Source of the DNA: Bacteroidales bacterium UBA5507
GTDB lineage: Bacteria; Bacteroidota; Bacteroidia; Bacteroidales; Lentimicrobiaceae
Length of the DNA stretch: 64,000 bases
Direction: 5' to 3'
Assembly (NCBI GenBank): GCA_002426195.1
Contig: DIOT01000030.1
Location: forward strand, 62,001 to 126,000
Shown: piece after piece, positions 53,670-61,776 of the stretch
Position numbering within the stretch: position 1 is the first letter of the stretch
Layout of the letters: each line of letters starts with the position of its first letter
Program-made: the position numbers and the translations under genes
The notes under the pieces: model-generated
The model's database searches: none
What the model saw: only the letters and a program-made list of their open reading frames with translations
What the model was told of the DNA's origin: nothing

Positions 53670-54083
53670 ATGATCTATATTACCCGGCACGAACATTTCA
53701 ACGCTGCTCATCGTTTATTTAGTCCCTCACTTACTGACGAACAGAACCTTGAAGTATATGGAAAATGTTCAAATCCCAATTGGCATGGACATAACTACTC
53801 GTTATTTGTTACCATAAAGGGTGACGTTAATCCTGACACTGGATTTCTAATGAACCTTAAAACTTTAAGCTCAATCATTAACGACCTTATAATTGAAAAG
53901 CTTGATCACAAGAATATCAATCTTGAGGTAGATTTTATGGCAGGAATTTTGCCTTCAGCAGAGAATATTGCAATACAGGTATGGAATCAGCTCGAAAGCA
54001 TAATTGCTGAACATGGAGCAACTCTGCATTGCATAAAACTCTATGAAACTGAAAAAAATTATGTTGAGTATTATGGATCGTAA
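53670..54083 (+). CDS. 6-pyruvoyl/6-carboxy-tetrahydropterin synthase (PTPS/QueD family)
   Basis: A 137-residue T-fold enzyme acting on dihydroneopterin triphosphate, the product of FolE. Zinc ligands are His14 in HFNAAH and His39, His41 in WHGHNY. The catalytic Cys33 lies in YGKCSNPNWHGHNY with five residues between Cys and the HGH, the spacing seen in animal PTPS (GKCNNPNGHGHNY); E. coli QueD has three (CGRLHGH). This favours PTPS-like chemistry toward biopterin, though many Bacteroidota members are labelled QueD. The end overlaps or abuts folE, which supplies the substrate. Which product is made cannot be settled from sequence. Confidence 0.88.
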   Translation: MIYITRHEHFNAAHRLFSPSLTDEQNLEVYGKCSNPNWHGHNYSLFVTIKGDVNPDTGFLMNLKTLSSIINDLIIEKLDHKNINLEVDFMAGILPSAENIAIQVWNQLESIIAEHGATLHCIKLYETEKNYVEYYGS

Positions 54084-54771
54084 AGATAAAATCAAAGGAA
54101 TGAAAAAAGAGGATATCAATGATGGAATAAATGAGATGGCTGTTGAAAATATCATGGACGACTATTCTCTGGAAGTTGGATTTCGCCGAAAGGACACATA
54201 TAATAATCGTACTTTAGCCAAATTGAGTAACCATTATAAAGACATTATAAAGCTAATAGGTGAAGATCCTGAAAGAGAAGGACTGCTTAAGACGCCTGAA
54301 AGGGTGGCGAAAGCAATGCAGTTCTTAACACATGGTTACGATTTAAATCCTGAAGAAATCCTGAAATCCGCAATGTTTCAGGAAGACTATAAGCAGATGG
54401 TAATAGTAAAAGATATTGAGATCTATTCTTTATGTGAACATCACATGATACCATTTTTTGGCAAAGCTCATGTTGCTTATATTCCAAACGGATATATAGT
54501 AGGCTTAAGTAAAATACCCAGAGTTGTTGATGCCTTTGCCCGTCGACTTCAGGTTCAGGAAAGACTTACAACCCAGATAAAAGAAGCGATTCATAATACA
54601 CTTAAACCTCTAGGTGTGGCTGTTGTAATTGAAGCTCAGCATATGTGTATGAGCATGAGGGGGATTCAGAAACAAAATTCAGTGACAACAACTTCCGATT
54701 TTACCGGCGCATTCCTTGTAGATAAAACACGAGCCGAATTTATACACCTTATTGGATCTAAGCTTCATTAA
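54073..54771 (+). CDS. folE: GTP cyclohydrolase I
   Basis: About 232 residues; converts GTP to dihydroneopterin triphosphate for folate, queuosine and biopterin. The zinc-site motifs are LCEHHMIPFFG (Cys, His) and QHMCMSMRG (Cys), and the GTP-binding region GYIVGLSKIPRVVDAFARRLQVQERLT is present in the family form (quoted as GLSKIPRVVDAFARR). There is an acidic/basic N-terminal extension of about 40 residues beyond the E. coli enzyme. Several starts are possible (54043, 54061, 54073, 54100); I prefer 54073, which overlaps the preceding stop by 11 nt. An AAAGGA-like stretch precedes the ATG at 54100. Confidence 0.93.
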   Translation: MDRKDKIKGMKKEDINDGINEMAVENIMDDYSLEVGFRRKDTYNNRTLAKLSNHYKDIIKLIGEDPEREGLLKTPERVAKAMQFLTHGYDLNPEEILKSAMFQEDYKQMVIVKDIEIYSLCEHHMIPFFGKAHVAYIPNGYIVGLSKIPRVVDAFARRLQVQERLTTQIKEAIHNTLKPLGVAVVIEAQHMCMSMRGIQKQNSVTTTSDFTGAFLVDKTRAEFIHLIGSKLH

Positions 54772-54775
54772 TAAA

Positions 54776-55876
54776 ATGATTATTAGCTCCTTCAAACTCG
54801 AACACTATTTCGCAAAATACGAATTCAATGCAAAATATCTTTTGTCGAGCTCTGATTGTGATGGTTTTAGTCTCAACTATGTCCTTTCATCTGCCGAACA
54901 TGGTGAACTTGAATTATGGAATTCACTAACCCTTGGTTATACTGAATCAGAAGGTCACTTCCTTTTGCGCGAAGCAATTTCACGACATTATAACTCGATT
55001 AAACCTGACGACGTTTTTGTATTGTCGCCTGGTGAAGCCAATTATATCCTGATGCAAACTCAATTAGATCCTGGCGATCATTTAGTCTGCATGCGGCCTT
55101 CATATCAGTCATTATATCAGATTGCAAAAGATAAAGGTTGTGTCATACACTTTTGGGAACCAGATGATAAAGGATTATTTAATCCCGATGACCTTGCCAA
55201 ACTAGTAAATGAAAAAACGAAGCTGATTGTTGTTAACTTTCCTCACAATCCTACCGGGTATTATCCGACGAGAGAAGAGCTCAACAGAGTGATTGAAATA
55301 GCATCACGTCATAATACTTTGCTATTTTCTGATGAGATGTATCATAAACTTGTACATAACCCTGCACTGTTAAATGATTCGCTTTGTGATCTATATGACA
55401 ATACAGTAAGCTTGTGGGGAATGGCCAAATCATTTGGTCTTGCCGGTTTAAGAATCGGATGGGTAACCTCTCATAATAAAAAGCTACTCGGAATGATGAA
55501 ACATTTCAAGGATTATCTCACCATCTGTAATAGTGCGACTTCCGAAGTACTCTCAATGATAGCATTAAATAACAGTGAAAGATTTATTGAAGTAAACCTG
55601 CAGAAGATAAGAGCTAATAAGCAAATATTTCAGGCATTTGTAGAAAAACATACTGAGTTGTTTGATTATTATATTGAACCTGGAGCCGGGTCTACTGCTA
55701 TGGTTAAGGTTAGATTACAGGAGCCTGCATTAAACTATGCTGAAAAAATTGTAAAGGAATCAGGAGTAATGCTGGTGCCATCAGAAATGTTTGAGTATGG
55801 TGATCAACATTTCAGAATAGGATTTGGAAGATCAAGTATGAAGGATGCGCTTGCAGCTTGGGAAGCAGTTATTTGA
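54776..55876 (+). CDS. PLP-dependent aminotransferase, class I/II
   Basis: A 366-residue fold-type I enzyme. The PLP lysine is in WGMAKSFGLAGLRIGW; the Asn and Pro of the cofactor site are in NFPHNPTGYYP, with SDEMYHKL the expected Asp/Tyr segment. It resembles aspartate/aromatic and histidinol-phosphate-type aminotransferases but its N-terminus is short and no substrate signature is clear. I start at the ATG at 54776, 4 nt past the folE stop. The neighbourhood (folE, fabD) gives no pathway clue. Substrate unknown. Confidence 0.85.
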   Translation: MIISSFKLEHYFAKYEFNAKYLLSSSDCDGFSLNYVLSSAEHGELELWNSLTLGYTESEGHFLLREAISRHYNSIKPDDVFVLSPGEANYILMQTQLDPGDHLVCMRPSYQSLYQIAKDKGCVIHFWEPDDKGLFNPDDLAKLVNEKTKLIVVNFPHNPTGYYPTREELNRVIEIASRHNTLLFSDEMYHKLVHNPALLNDSLCDLYDNTVSLWGMAKSFGLAGLRIGWVTSHNKKLLGMMKHFKDYLTICNSATSEVLSMIALNNSERFIEVNLQKIRANKQIFQAFVEKHTELFDYYIEPGAGSTAMVKVRLQEPALNYAEKIVKESGVMLVPSEMFEYGDQHFRIGFGRSSMKDALAAWEAVI

Positions 55877-55884
55877 TATTATTG

Positions 55885-55892
55885 TATCTTTG
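55885..55892 (+). promoter_or_regulatory. Candidate -7 box for fabD
   Basis: TATCTTTG matches TAnnTTTG, 26 nt upstream of the fabD ATG. Confidence 0.5.
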
Positions 55893-55918
55893 CCGCACAT
55901 TTAAATCAATATCTTTTT

Positions 55919-56797
55919 ATGAAAGCATATGTATTCCCGGGACAAGGCGCCCAGTTTGTTGGTATGGGTAAAAACTTGTACGATACCAATGACCAGGCAA
56001 AAGAAATGTTTGAGAAAGCAAACGAAATTCTTGGATTCAGAATTACAGATTTAATGTTTGAAGGTACTGATGAAGACCTTAGACAGACTAAAGTTACTCA
56101 ACCAGCCATATTCCTGCATTCAGTAATACTTGCTAAAACATTGGGCGAACAATTTAAGCCCGACATGACAGCAGGACACTCATTAGGAGAATTCTCAGCA
56201 CTAGTTGCAGCCGGAGCATTATCATTTGATGACGGTCTCAGATTAGTATATGCGCGTGCCATGGCTATGCAAAAAGCTTGTGAAGCAGAACCCGGCACAA
56301 TGGCTGCAATACTTGGATTGGATGATAACAAGACCGAACAAGTGTTAAATGAAATACAAGAAGTTGTTGTTCCGGCAAATTACAACAGTCCAGGACAACT
56401 GGTAATTTCAGGATCAGTCAAAGGTGTTGAGATAGCTTGCGAGAATTTAAAAGCAGCAGGAGCAAAAAGAGCACTTCCACTAAAAGTAGGCGGAGCATTC
56501 CATTCACCTTTAATGGAACCTGCAGGAATCGAATTGGCACGTGCAATTAATAACACTCATTTCAACACCCCTGTTTGCCCGGTATACCAGAACGTAAATG
56601 CTCAGGCTGTTACCGATCCGCTGGTAATTAAAGAAAACCTTATTAAACAACTCACTTCACCGGTTAGATGGACGCAGACTGTACAAAACATGGTAAATAG
56701 CGGTGCTACTACTTTTATTGAAGTAGGTCCCGGGACCGTATTGCAGGGCCTGGTAAAAAAAATCGCCCCTCAATCTGAAGCTTTGAGTGCTCAGTAA
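55919..56797 (+). CDS. fabD: Malonyl-CoA:ACP transacylase
   Basis: A 292-residue enzyme that loads malonate onto acyl carrier protein to start fatty-acid elongation. FPGQGAQFVGMG begins near residue 4, the catalytic serine is in GHSLGE (about residue 86), the Arg in RAMAMQKA, and the catalytic His in GGAFHSPLM. The C-terminal FIEVGPGTVLQGLVKKI is canonical. Length is slightly short of E. coli FabD (309) but complete. It is followed by a bidirectional terminator. Confidence 0.97.
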   Translation: MKAYVFPGQGAQFVGMGKNLYDTNDQAKEMFEKANEILGFRITDLMFEGTDEDLRQTKVTQPAIFLHSVILAKTLGEQFKPDMTAGHSLGEFSALVAAGALSFDDGLRLVYARAMAMQKACEAEPGTMAAILGLDDNKTEQVLNEIQEVVVPANYNSPGQLVISGSVKGVEIACENLKAAGAKRALPLKVGGAFHSPLMEPAGIELARAINNTHFNTPVCPVYQNVNAQAVTDPLVIKENLIKQLTSPVRWTQTVQNMVNSGATTFIEVGPGTVLQGLVKKIAPQSEALSAQ

Positions 56798-56805
56798 ATA
56801 AAAGC

Positions 56806-56839
56806 AAAACCCCGTTTTCACTAAAGACAACGGGGTTTT
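56806..56839. terminator. Bidirectional terminator between fabD and rmlB
   Basis: AAAACCCCGTT (56806-56816) pairs perfectly with AACGGGGTTTT (56829-56839) over a 12-nt loop. T-rich runs follow on both strands, so it can end both fabD (plus) and the surface-sugar operon (minus). Confidence 0.88.
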
Positions 56840-56917
56840 TCTTTTAGGTAGACACTATACCTGTGATAGCCAATGGTTTATAAAAACGGTGATTGGAAAT
56901 TACCGTTTCATAACTAA

Positions 56918-57964
56918 TCAACCATATTGCTGTTCATAGTATTTCTGGTATTCTCCTGAAGTAACAGTATTGAGCCATTTCTCATTAGTAAGGTACCAGT
57001 CAACAGTTTCCTCAAAACCTTCAGTAAACTTTACGGTGGGCTCCCAGCCTAACTCTCTTTTAATTTTACCGGCGTCGATTGCATATCGTAAATCGTGACC
57101 CGCTCTGTCTTTCACAAATGTTATAAGTTGTGCTGATTCTCCGGGATTTCGTCCTAGCCTATTGTCCATTATTTCACACAATTTGTGAATAAGGTCGATA
57201 TTACGCCATTCGTTATTCCCGCCTATATTATAAGTTTCACCCGATTTCCCCTTATGGAAAAGCAGATCTATAGCTTTAGCATGATCCTCTACATAAAGCC
57301 AATCTCTTATATTCTCACCCTTACCGTAAACAGGTAGTGGCTTTTTGTTACGGATGTTGTGAATAAATAACGGTATAAGTTTTTCAGGGAACTGATAGGG
57401 CCCATAATTATTTGAACAGTTCGATACAATAGCAGGTAATCCGTAGGTATGATTATAAGCCCTTACCAAATGATCACTGCTCGCTTTACTAGCTGAATAT
57501 GGACTTTTAGGATCATATGGAGTGGTCTCTGTGAACATCCCATCCATTCCTAATGAGCCAAACACTTCATCAGTAGAAATATGATAAAACAGCTTACCTT
57601 CATAGTCGTCTTTCCATTTTGCAAGTGAGGCATTTAGTAGGTTTACTGTTCCCACAATATTTGTCATAATGAACTCCATGGGATTTGAAATAGACCTGTC
57701 AACGTGAGATTCAGCAGCCAAATGAATTACTCCCTCAAAATTATAATCCTGAAATAGTTGCTGAATGAAGTCACCATCTGTTATGTCGCCTTTGACAAAA
57801 GTATAATTTGGAAAGCTCTCAATATCTTTAAGATTAGAAAGGTTACCCGCGTAGGTAAGTTTATCAAGATTGACGATTCTGTAGTTACTATACTTATTTA
57901 CAAAAAGGCGTACAACATGAGAACCAATAAAACCTGCTCCCCCGGTTATGAGAATGTTTTTCAT
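56918..57964 (-). CDS. rfbB: dTDP-glucose 4,6-dehydratase
   Basis: A 348-residue short-chain dehydrogenase/reductase-fold enzyme that converts dTDP-glucose to the 4-keto-6-deoxy sugar. NAD-binding GGAGFIGSH begins near residue 7; ISTDEVFGSLG holds the catalytic Thr/Asp/Glu triad; YSASKASSDHL holds the Tyr-x3-Lys pair; NCSNNYGPYQFPEKLIP is the family signature. Length is typical. The other rml genes (A, C, D) are absent nearby. Last gene of the minus-strand surface-sugar run, 21 nt after galE. Confidence 0.95.
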   Translation of the reverse strand: MKNILITGGAGFIGSHVVRLFVNKYSNYRIVNLDKLTYAGNLSNLKDIESFPNYTFVKGDITDGDFIQQLFQDYNFEGVIHLAAESHVDRSISNPMEFIMTNIVGTVNLLNASLAKWKDDYEGKLFYHISTDEVFGSLGMDGMFTETTPYDPKSPYSASKASSDHLVRAYNHTYGLPAIVSNCSNNYGPYQFPEKLIPLFIHNIRNKKPLPVYGKGENIRDWLYVEDHAKAIDLLFHKGKSGETYNIGGNNEWRNIDLIHKLCEIMDNRLGRNPGESAQLITFVKDRAGHDLRYAIDAGKIKRELGWEPTVKFTEGFEETVDWYLTNEKWLNTVTSGEYQKYYEQQYG

Positions 57965-57985
57965 GTTAATTGAAATGTTATATCG

Positions 57986-59008
57986 TTACTGTTGTTTATT
58001 TCTTAATTCCAACTCCCAATTCCATGCGGAACTCATCATTTCATCTATGCCCCTTTGTGCTTTCCATCCAAGAACCTCATTTGCATATGATGTGTCTGCC
58101 CAAACCTTTTCAATATCACCAGGTCTTCTATCTACTATCTCATAATTAAGTTTCTGACCAGTGGATTTCTCGAATGATTTTATGACTTCAAGAACACTGA
58201 ATCCATTACCTGTGCCAAGATTGAAAACTTCAAATGGCTTGGGTGATATTTTGTGTGTCATGCGATCTACTGCTACAACATGAGCCTGTGCAAGATCAAC
58301 AACATGAATATAGTCTCTAATTGCCGTTCCATCAGGTGTGTTATAATCTGACCCAAACACTTTAAGCTTTTCACGTTTTCCAATGGCTGTTTCGGTAATA
58401 AATGGAACAAGATTGTTAGGAATACCTATTGGCAGTTCACCAATTAATGCAGAACTGTGAGCACCTATTGGATTGAAATATCTCAATGAAATGCTTTTAA
58501 GGTGATATGCTTCAACCGCAAACCTTATGATTTGTTCTGACATTTGCTTTGTGTTACCGTAAGGCGACCATGCTTCTTTAATGGGAGATGTTTCTTTAAC
58601 CGGTAATTCATCGGGTTGACCATATACTGTGCATGATGAAGAGAATACCAGATTTTCTATTGAATTCTCTTTCATCCCATTGAGGATATTTATCAATGAC
58701 TGCAAATTATTTCGGTAATAAAGTAATGGTTTCTCCATTGACTCACCCACTGCTTTGTAAGCAGCAAAATGGATTATCCCTGAAAGATCGCTATTCTCTT
58801 TAAAGAAAGCGCTGGTCTTTGACTCATCTACAAGGTCGAAGTTATAAAAGGTGGGTCGCTTTGAGGTAATCTTTTCAATCTGGTCAACTACATACTCGTA
58901 TGAATTAGAAAGATTATCAACAATAACAACTTCATAGCCTTTATTCTGCAGCTCAACGACTGTATGCGAACCAATATATCCAGTTCCACCTGTAACCAGA
59001 ATTTTCAT
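57986..59008 (-). CDS. galE: UDP-glucose 4-epimerase
   Basis: A 340-residue epimerase interconverting UDP-glucose and UDP-galactose (or the N-acetyl forms). GGTGYIGSHTVVEL opens the NAD site; SSSCTVYG and YGNTK carry the catalytic Ser and Tyr-x3-Lys; LRYFNPIGAH and GTAIRDYIHVVDLA are the standard GalE signatures; the C-terminus has RRPGDIEKVWADTSYA. Length is normal (338 in E. coli). It follows the acetyltransferase gene by 10 nt and precedes rmlB. Confidence 0.96.
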   Translation of the reverse strand: MKILVTGGTGYIGSHTVVELQNKGYEVVIVDNLSNSYEYVVDQIEKITSKRPTFYNFDLVDESKTSAFFKENSDLSGIIHFAAYKAVGESMEKPLLYYRNNLQSLINILNGMKENSIENLVFSSSCTVYGQPDELPVKETSPIKEAWSPYGNTKQMSEQIIRFAVEAYHLKSISLRYFNPIGAHSSALIGELPIGIPNNLVPFITETAIGKREKLKVFGSDYNTPDGTAIRDYIHVVDLAQAHVVAVDRMTHKISPKPFEVFNLGTGNGFSVLEVIKSFEKSTGQKLNYEIVDRRPGDIEKVWADTSYANEVLGWKAQRGIDEMMSSAWNWELELRNKQQ

Positions 59009-59018
59009 ACGACAAAAT

Positions 59019-59606
59019 TTACTTATTTACTTTGTGTACTCTACCATCAACAAGTGCGTAGAATTCACCACTTTCCTCGCATTTAGCCATTCCCTGGCTG
59101 TCAAATTTCAATTTATGCCCATATTCACTCATCCACCCGGTTTGACGAGCAGGGTTACCGACAACCAATGCATATGGTAGAACTTCTTTTGTAACAACCG
59201 CTCCTGCGCCTATGAAAGCGTATTCCCCAATATCATGTCCACAGACGATAGTTGCATTAGCACCTATTGATGCACCCTTTTTTACAGTTGTCTTACTGTA
59301 ATTACCTCTACGGTTAACTGCACTTCTGGGATTAATTACGTTGGTAAAAACCATCGAAGGCCCTAAAAAGACATCATCTTCACAGGTTACGCCTGTATAT
59401 ATTGACACGTTATTCTGAACTTTAACATTTTTACCCAGAATTACTCCCGGCGACACCACTACATTTTGCCCGATATTACAATTTTCACCTATAACACAAT
59501 TTTCCATTATATGACTGAAATGCCATATTTTAACACCTCTTTCGATCTTACATCCAGGATCAATAATTGCAGTTTCATGAGCAAAATATACTTCGTTTTG
59601 TATCAT
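59019..59606 (-). CDS. Hexapeptide-repeat N-acetyltransferase, WbpD/WlbB-like
   Basis: A 195-residue left-handed beta-helix enzyme built from hexapeptide turns (IERGVKIWHFSHIMENCVIGENCNIGQNVVVSPGVILG, given here as a run of repeats; key pieces CVIGENCNIGQNV and VIGANATIVCGH). The GxxxSIGANATIVCGHDIGEYAFIGAGAVV block and the N-terminal FAHETAIID are characteristic of UDP-3-amino-GlcNAcA 3-N-acetyltransferases (WbpD/WlbB). It sits directly after a WbpE-like aminotransferase gene, matching the last two steps of UDP-GlcNAc3NAcA synthesis. Function inferred from family and pairing. Confidence 0.85.
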   Translation of the reverse strand: MIQNEVYFAHETAIIDPGCKIERGVKIWHFSHIMENCVIGENCNIGQNVVVSPGVILGKNVKVQNNVSIYTGVTCEDDVFLGPSMVFTNVINPRSAVNRRGNYSKTTVKKGASIGANATIVCGHDIGEYAFIGAGAVVTKEVLPYALVVGNPARQTGWMSEYGHKLKFDSQGMAKCEESGEFYALVDGRVHKVNK

Positions 59607-59693
59607 TTTATAAAAAATGTGAATTAGCAGGTTACATAAGTAACCAAAAATTAACCATGTAGTTTAAAGATAACTGCGTTATATTTCTTTCAC

Positions 59694-60821
59694 CTATTTA
59701 ATGAACTCAAGTAACGTTGTTGTAATATATGACAGCTGTTCTTCATCAAGCTCTGTATGCATTGGTAATGAGATTACTGTCTTACATAAAAGTTCTGTAA
59801 CCGGGAAATCGCCCTCTTTGTATCTCGGATCAAGATAGGCTTTTTGCATATGCAATGGTACCGGATAATAAATCATTACCGGAATACCCTTTGCAGCCAT
59901 ATGATCAACTAATGAGTTTCTATCAACGTCTGATGTAACAATAGTATACTGGTGATAAACATGTGTGGTATTTACTGCCTTAGTAGGAGTTTTTATCTTA
60001 GGATTACCGGCAAAAGCGTTGTTATAGTATTGAGCAGCTTTACTTCTGGCTGCATTATATTCATCAAGGTATTTAAGCTTAACATCTAAAACAGCGGCCT
60101 GGATACTATCAAGTCGACTGTTAACACCTATAAAATCATGATAATATCTAACAGTCATACCATGGTTTGCCATAACACGAAGCTGCTTTGCTATTTCATC
60201 GTCATTTGTGAACATTGCGCCACCATCCCCATAGCATCCTAAATTTTTACTAGGGAAGAATGAAGTACAACCAATATGTCCGATTGTTCCGGATTTCTTT
60301 CTGCTGCCATCTTTAAAAATATAATCAGCACCTATTGACTGACAAGCATCCTCGATAACATATAGATTGTGTTTTTCTGCTATTTCAAGAATAGCTTCCA
60401 TATTGGCACATTGTCCAAACAAGTGCACAGGTACAATAGCTTTTGTTTTTGGTGTAATAGCTCTCTTAATAGCTTCGGGATCAATGTTGAAAGTATCTGC
60501 GTCCACATCAACAACAACAGGTGTTAATCCGAGGAGGGCAATAATCTCAGCTGTAGCAATAAACGTAAACGAAGTCGTAATTACTTCATCTCCTCTTTGA
60601 AGGTTAAGCGCCATCATAGAAATCTGCAATGCATCGGTCCCATTTGCACAGGGAATTACATGCTTTACACCAAGATAATTCTCAAGGTTTTCCTGAAACC
60701 TCTTAACTGCAGGCCCGTTAATAAAAGCAGTAGAATCAATGACTTCTGAAATTGAGTTGTCGATCTGGTTTTTAATTTTCTGATATTGACCTTTAAGGTC
60801 AACCATTGATATCTTATTCAT
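59694..60821 (-). CDS. DegT/DnrJ-family sugar aminotransferase, WbpE/WlbC-like
   Basis: A 375-residue PLP enzyme of the DegT/DnrJ/EryC1/StrS family. The PLP lysine lies in TSFFPSKNLGCYGDGG, and CANGTDALQISMMAL, PVHLFGQCANM and IEDACQSIGADY are close to those of WbpE (UDP-3-oxo-GlcNAcA aminotransferase of the Pseudomonas aeruginosa B-band pathway). This suggests formation of the 3-amino sugar acid that the following acetyltransferase acetylates. First gene of the run; a TATATTTG box is 24 nt upstream. WbpA/WbpB-type dehydrogenases are not in the window. Confidence 0.9.
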   Translation of the reverse strand: MNKISMVDLKGQYQKIKNQIDNSISEVIDSTAFINGPAVKRFQENLENYLGVKHVIPCANGTDALQISMMALNLQRGDEVITTSFTFIATAEIIALLGLTPVVVDVDADTFNIDPEAIKRAITPKTKAIVPVHLFGQCANMEAILEIAEKHNLYVIEDACQSIGADYIFKDGSRKKSGTIGHIGCTSFFPSKNLGCYGDGGAMFTNDDEIAKQLRVMANHGMTVRYYHDFIGVNSRLDSIQAAVLDVKLKYLDEYNAARSKAAQYYNNAFAGNPKIKTPTKAVNTTHVYHQYTIVTSDVDRNSLVDHMAAKGIPVMIYYPVPLHMQKAYLDPRYKEGDFPVTELLCKTVISLPMHTELDEEQLSYITTTLLEFIK

Positions 60822-60845
60822 TTAGATGAGTTTTACATAAAAAGG

Positions 60846-60853
60846 CAAATATA
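60846..60853 (-). promoter_or_regulatory. Candidate -7 box for the surface-sugar operon
   Basis: Minus-strand TATATTTG matches TAnnTTTG, 24 nt upstream of the aminotransferase gene. Confidence 0.45.
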
Positions 60854-60899
60854 CGACTATTACGCTGTTACGAAAAAGTTCATAGTTGTTTTAACAATG

Positions 60900-60928
60900 T
60901 TGAATTTGGGCTCATTTGCTTATCTTTG
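60900..60928 (+). promoter_or_regulatory. Candidate promoter for the outer-membrane-like protein gene
   Basis: TTG (60900-60902) and TATCTTTG (60921-60928) are spaced 18 nt, fitting the Bacteroidota -33/-7 layout. The box ends 25 nt before the ATG at 60954, which supports that start over an upstream in-frame ATG at 60897 that would lie in the promoter. Confidence 0.55.
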
Positions 60929-60953
60929 TAAACGAATAAACTTATCAAATCTG

Positions 60954-61736
60954 ATGCTTAAGTCTAACTTTTTTCTGCAAAATTTACTGGTAGCCTCCCT
61001 TCTCATACTAGTTACATCGGTTAATGAAGTTTCGGCGCAACAAAACGTGAAAGACTCAACCATTTCAATGCATCTGATTACAGCGCATTTTGCATATCAA
61101 CTTCCTTCAGGAGATATGGCAGATCGTTTTGGTTCTAATGCTATGGTTGGTCCGGCATATTATTACAAGTCTTCAAAAAACTGGCTTATCGGCATGGAAG
61201 CAGGTTTTATGTTTGGTAACACAGTGAAAAACAAGGAGAGTATTTTAAGCAGTATTGAAACAGAGGATGGTAATATCGTTGATGTTGATGGTATTTACTC
61301 AACATATCACTTTTACGAACGGGGCTATTCATTTCTGGCTAAATTAGGAAAAGTAATTCCTGTTGGAAAATCAAATCCTAACTCAGGAATAATGACAGGA
61401 ATTGGCGGTGGATTAATTCAACATAAAGTTTTCATAGATCATCGTGATCAAACTGCACCTCAGATTACAGGTGATTATTTGAAAGGGTATGATGAACTAA
61501 AAAGAGGACCTGCTGCAAGTATCTTTGCGGGTTATTTCTTTACAGGTGAAAATAAAGTCGTTAACTTCTACGCAAATGTTGATTTAACAGTTGCCTTTAC
61601 CGAAGACATAAGGCCATATTCTTTTGCAAGAAGAGAGTATCTAAATGGGAAATACACTGATCTTTTAATCTCATTAAAGGTTGGATGGATGATTCCTGTG
61701 TATAAAAGATCACCTAAAGATTTTTATTATTATTAA
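60954..61736 (+). CDS. Outer-membrane-like beta-barrel protein of unknown function
   Basis: A 260-residue protein with a signal peptide (cut after about residue 28, VSAQ). The mature part is rich in alternating beta strands with aromatic girdles (AHFAYQLPSGDMADRF, FYERGYSFLAKLGKV, FAGYFFTGENKVVNFYANV, LLISLKVGWMIPVYKR), typical of small outer-membrane barrels. No family name suggested itself. It is 40 nt upstream of waaA, but that gene has its own -7 box. Function unknown. Confidence 0.78.
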   Translation: MLKSNFFLQNLLVASLLILVTSVNEVSAQQNVKDSTISMHLITAHFAYQLPSGDMADRFGSNAMVGPAYYYKSSKNWLIGMEAGFMFGNTVKNKESILSSIETEDGNIVDVDGIYSTYHFYERGYSFLAKLGKVIPVGKSNPNSGIMTGIGGGLIQHKVFIDHRDQTAPQITGDYLKGYDELKRGPAASIFAGYFFTGENKVVNFYANVDLTVAFTEDIRPYSFARREYLNGKYTDLLISLKVGWMIPVYKRSPKDFYYY

Positions 61737-61747
61737 AATTGTCCACC

Positions 61748-61755
61748 TAACTTTG
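61748..61755 (+). promoter_or_regulatory. Candidate -7 box for waaA
   Basis: TAACTTTG matches TAnnTTTG, 21 nt upstream of the waaA ATG, in the 40-bp gap after the outer-membrane-like gene. Confidence 0.4.
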
Positions 61756-61776
61756 TAGTCAACAAAAAAATCAATC

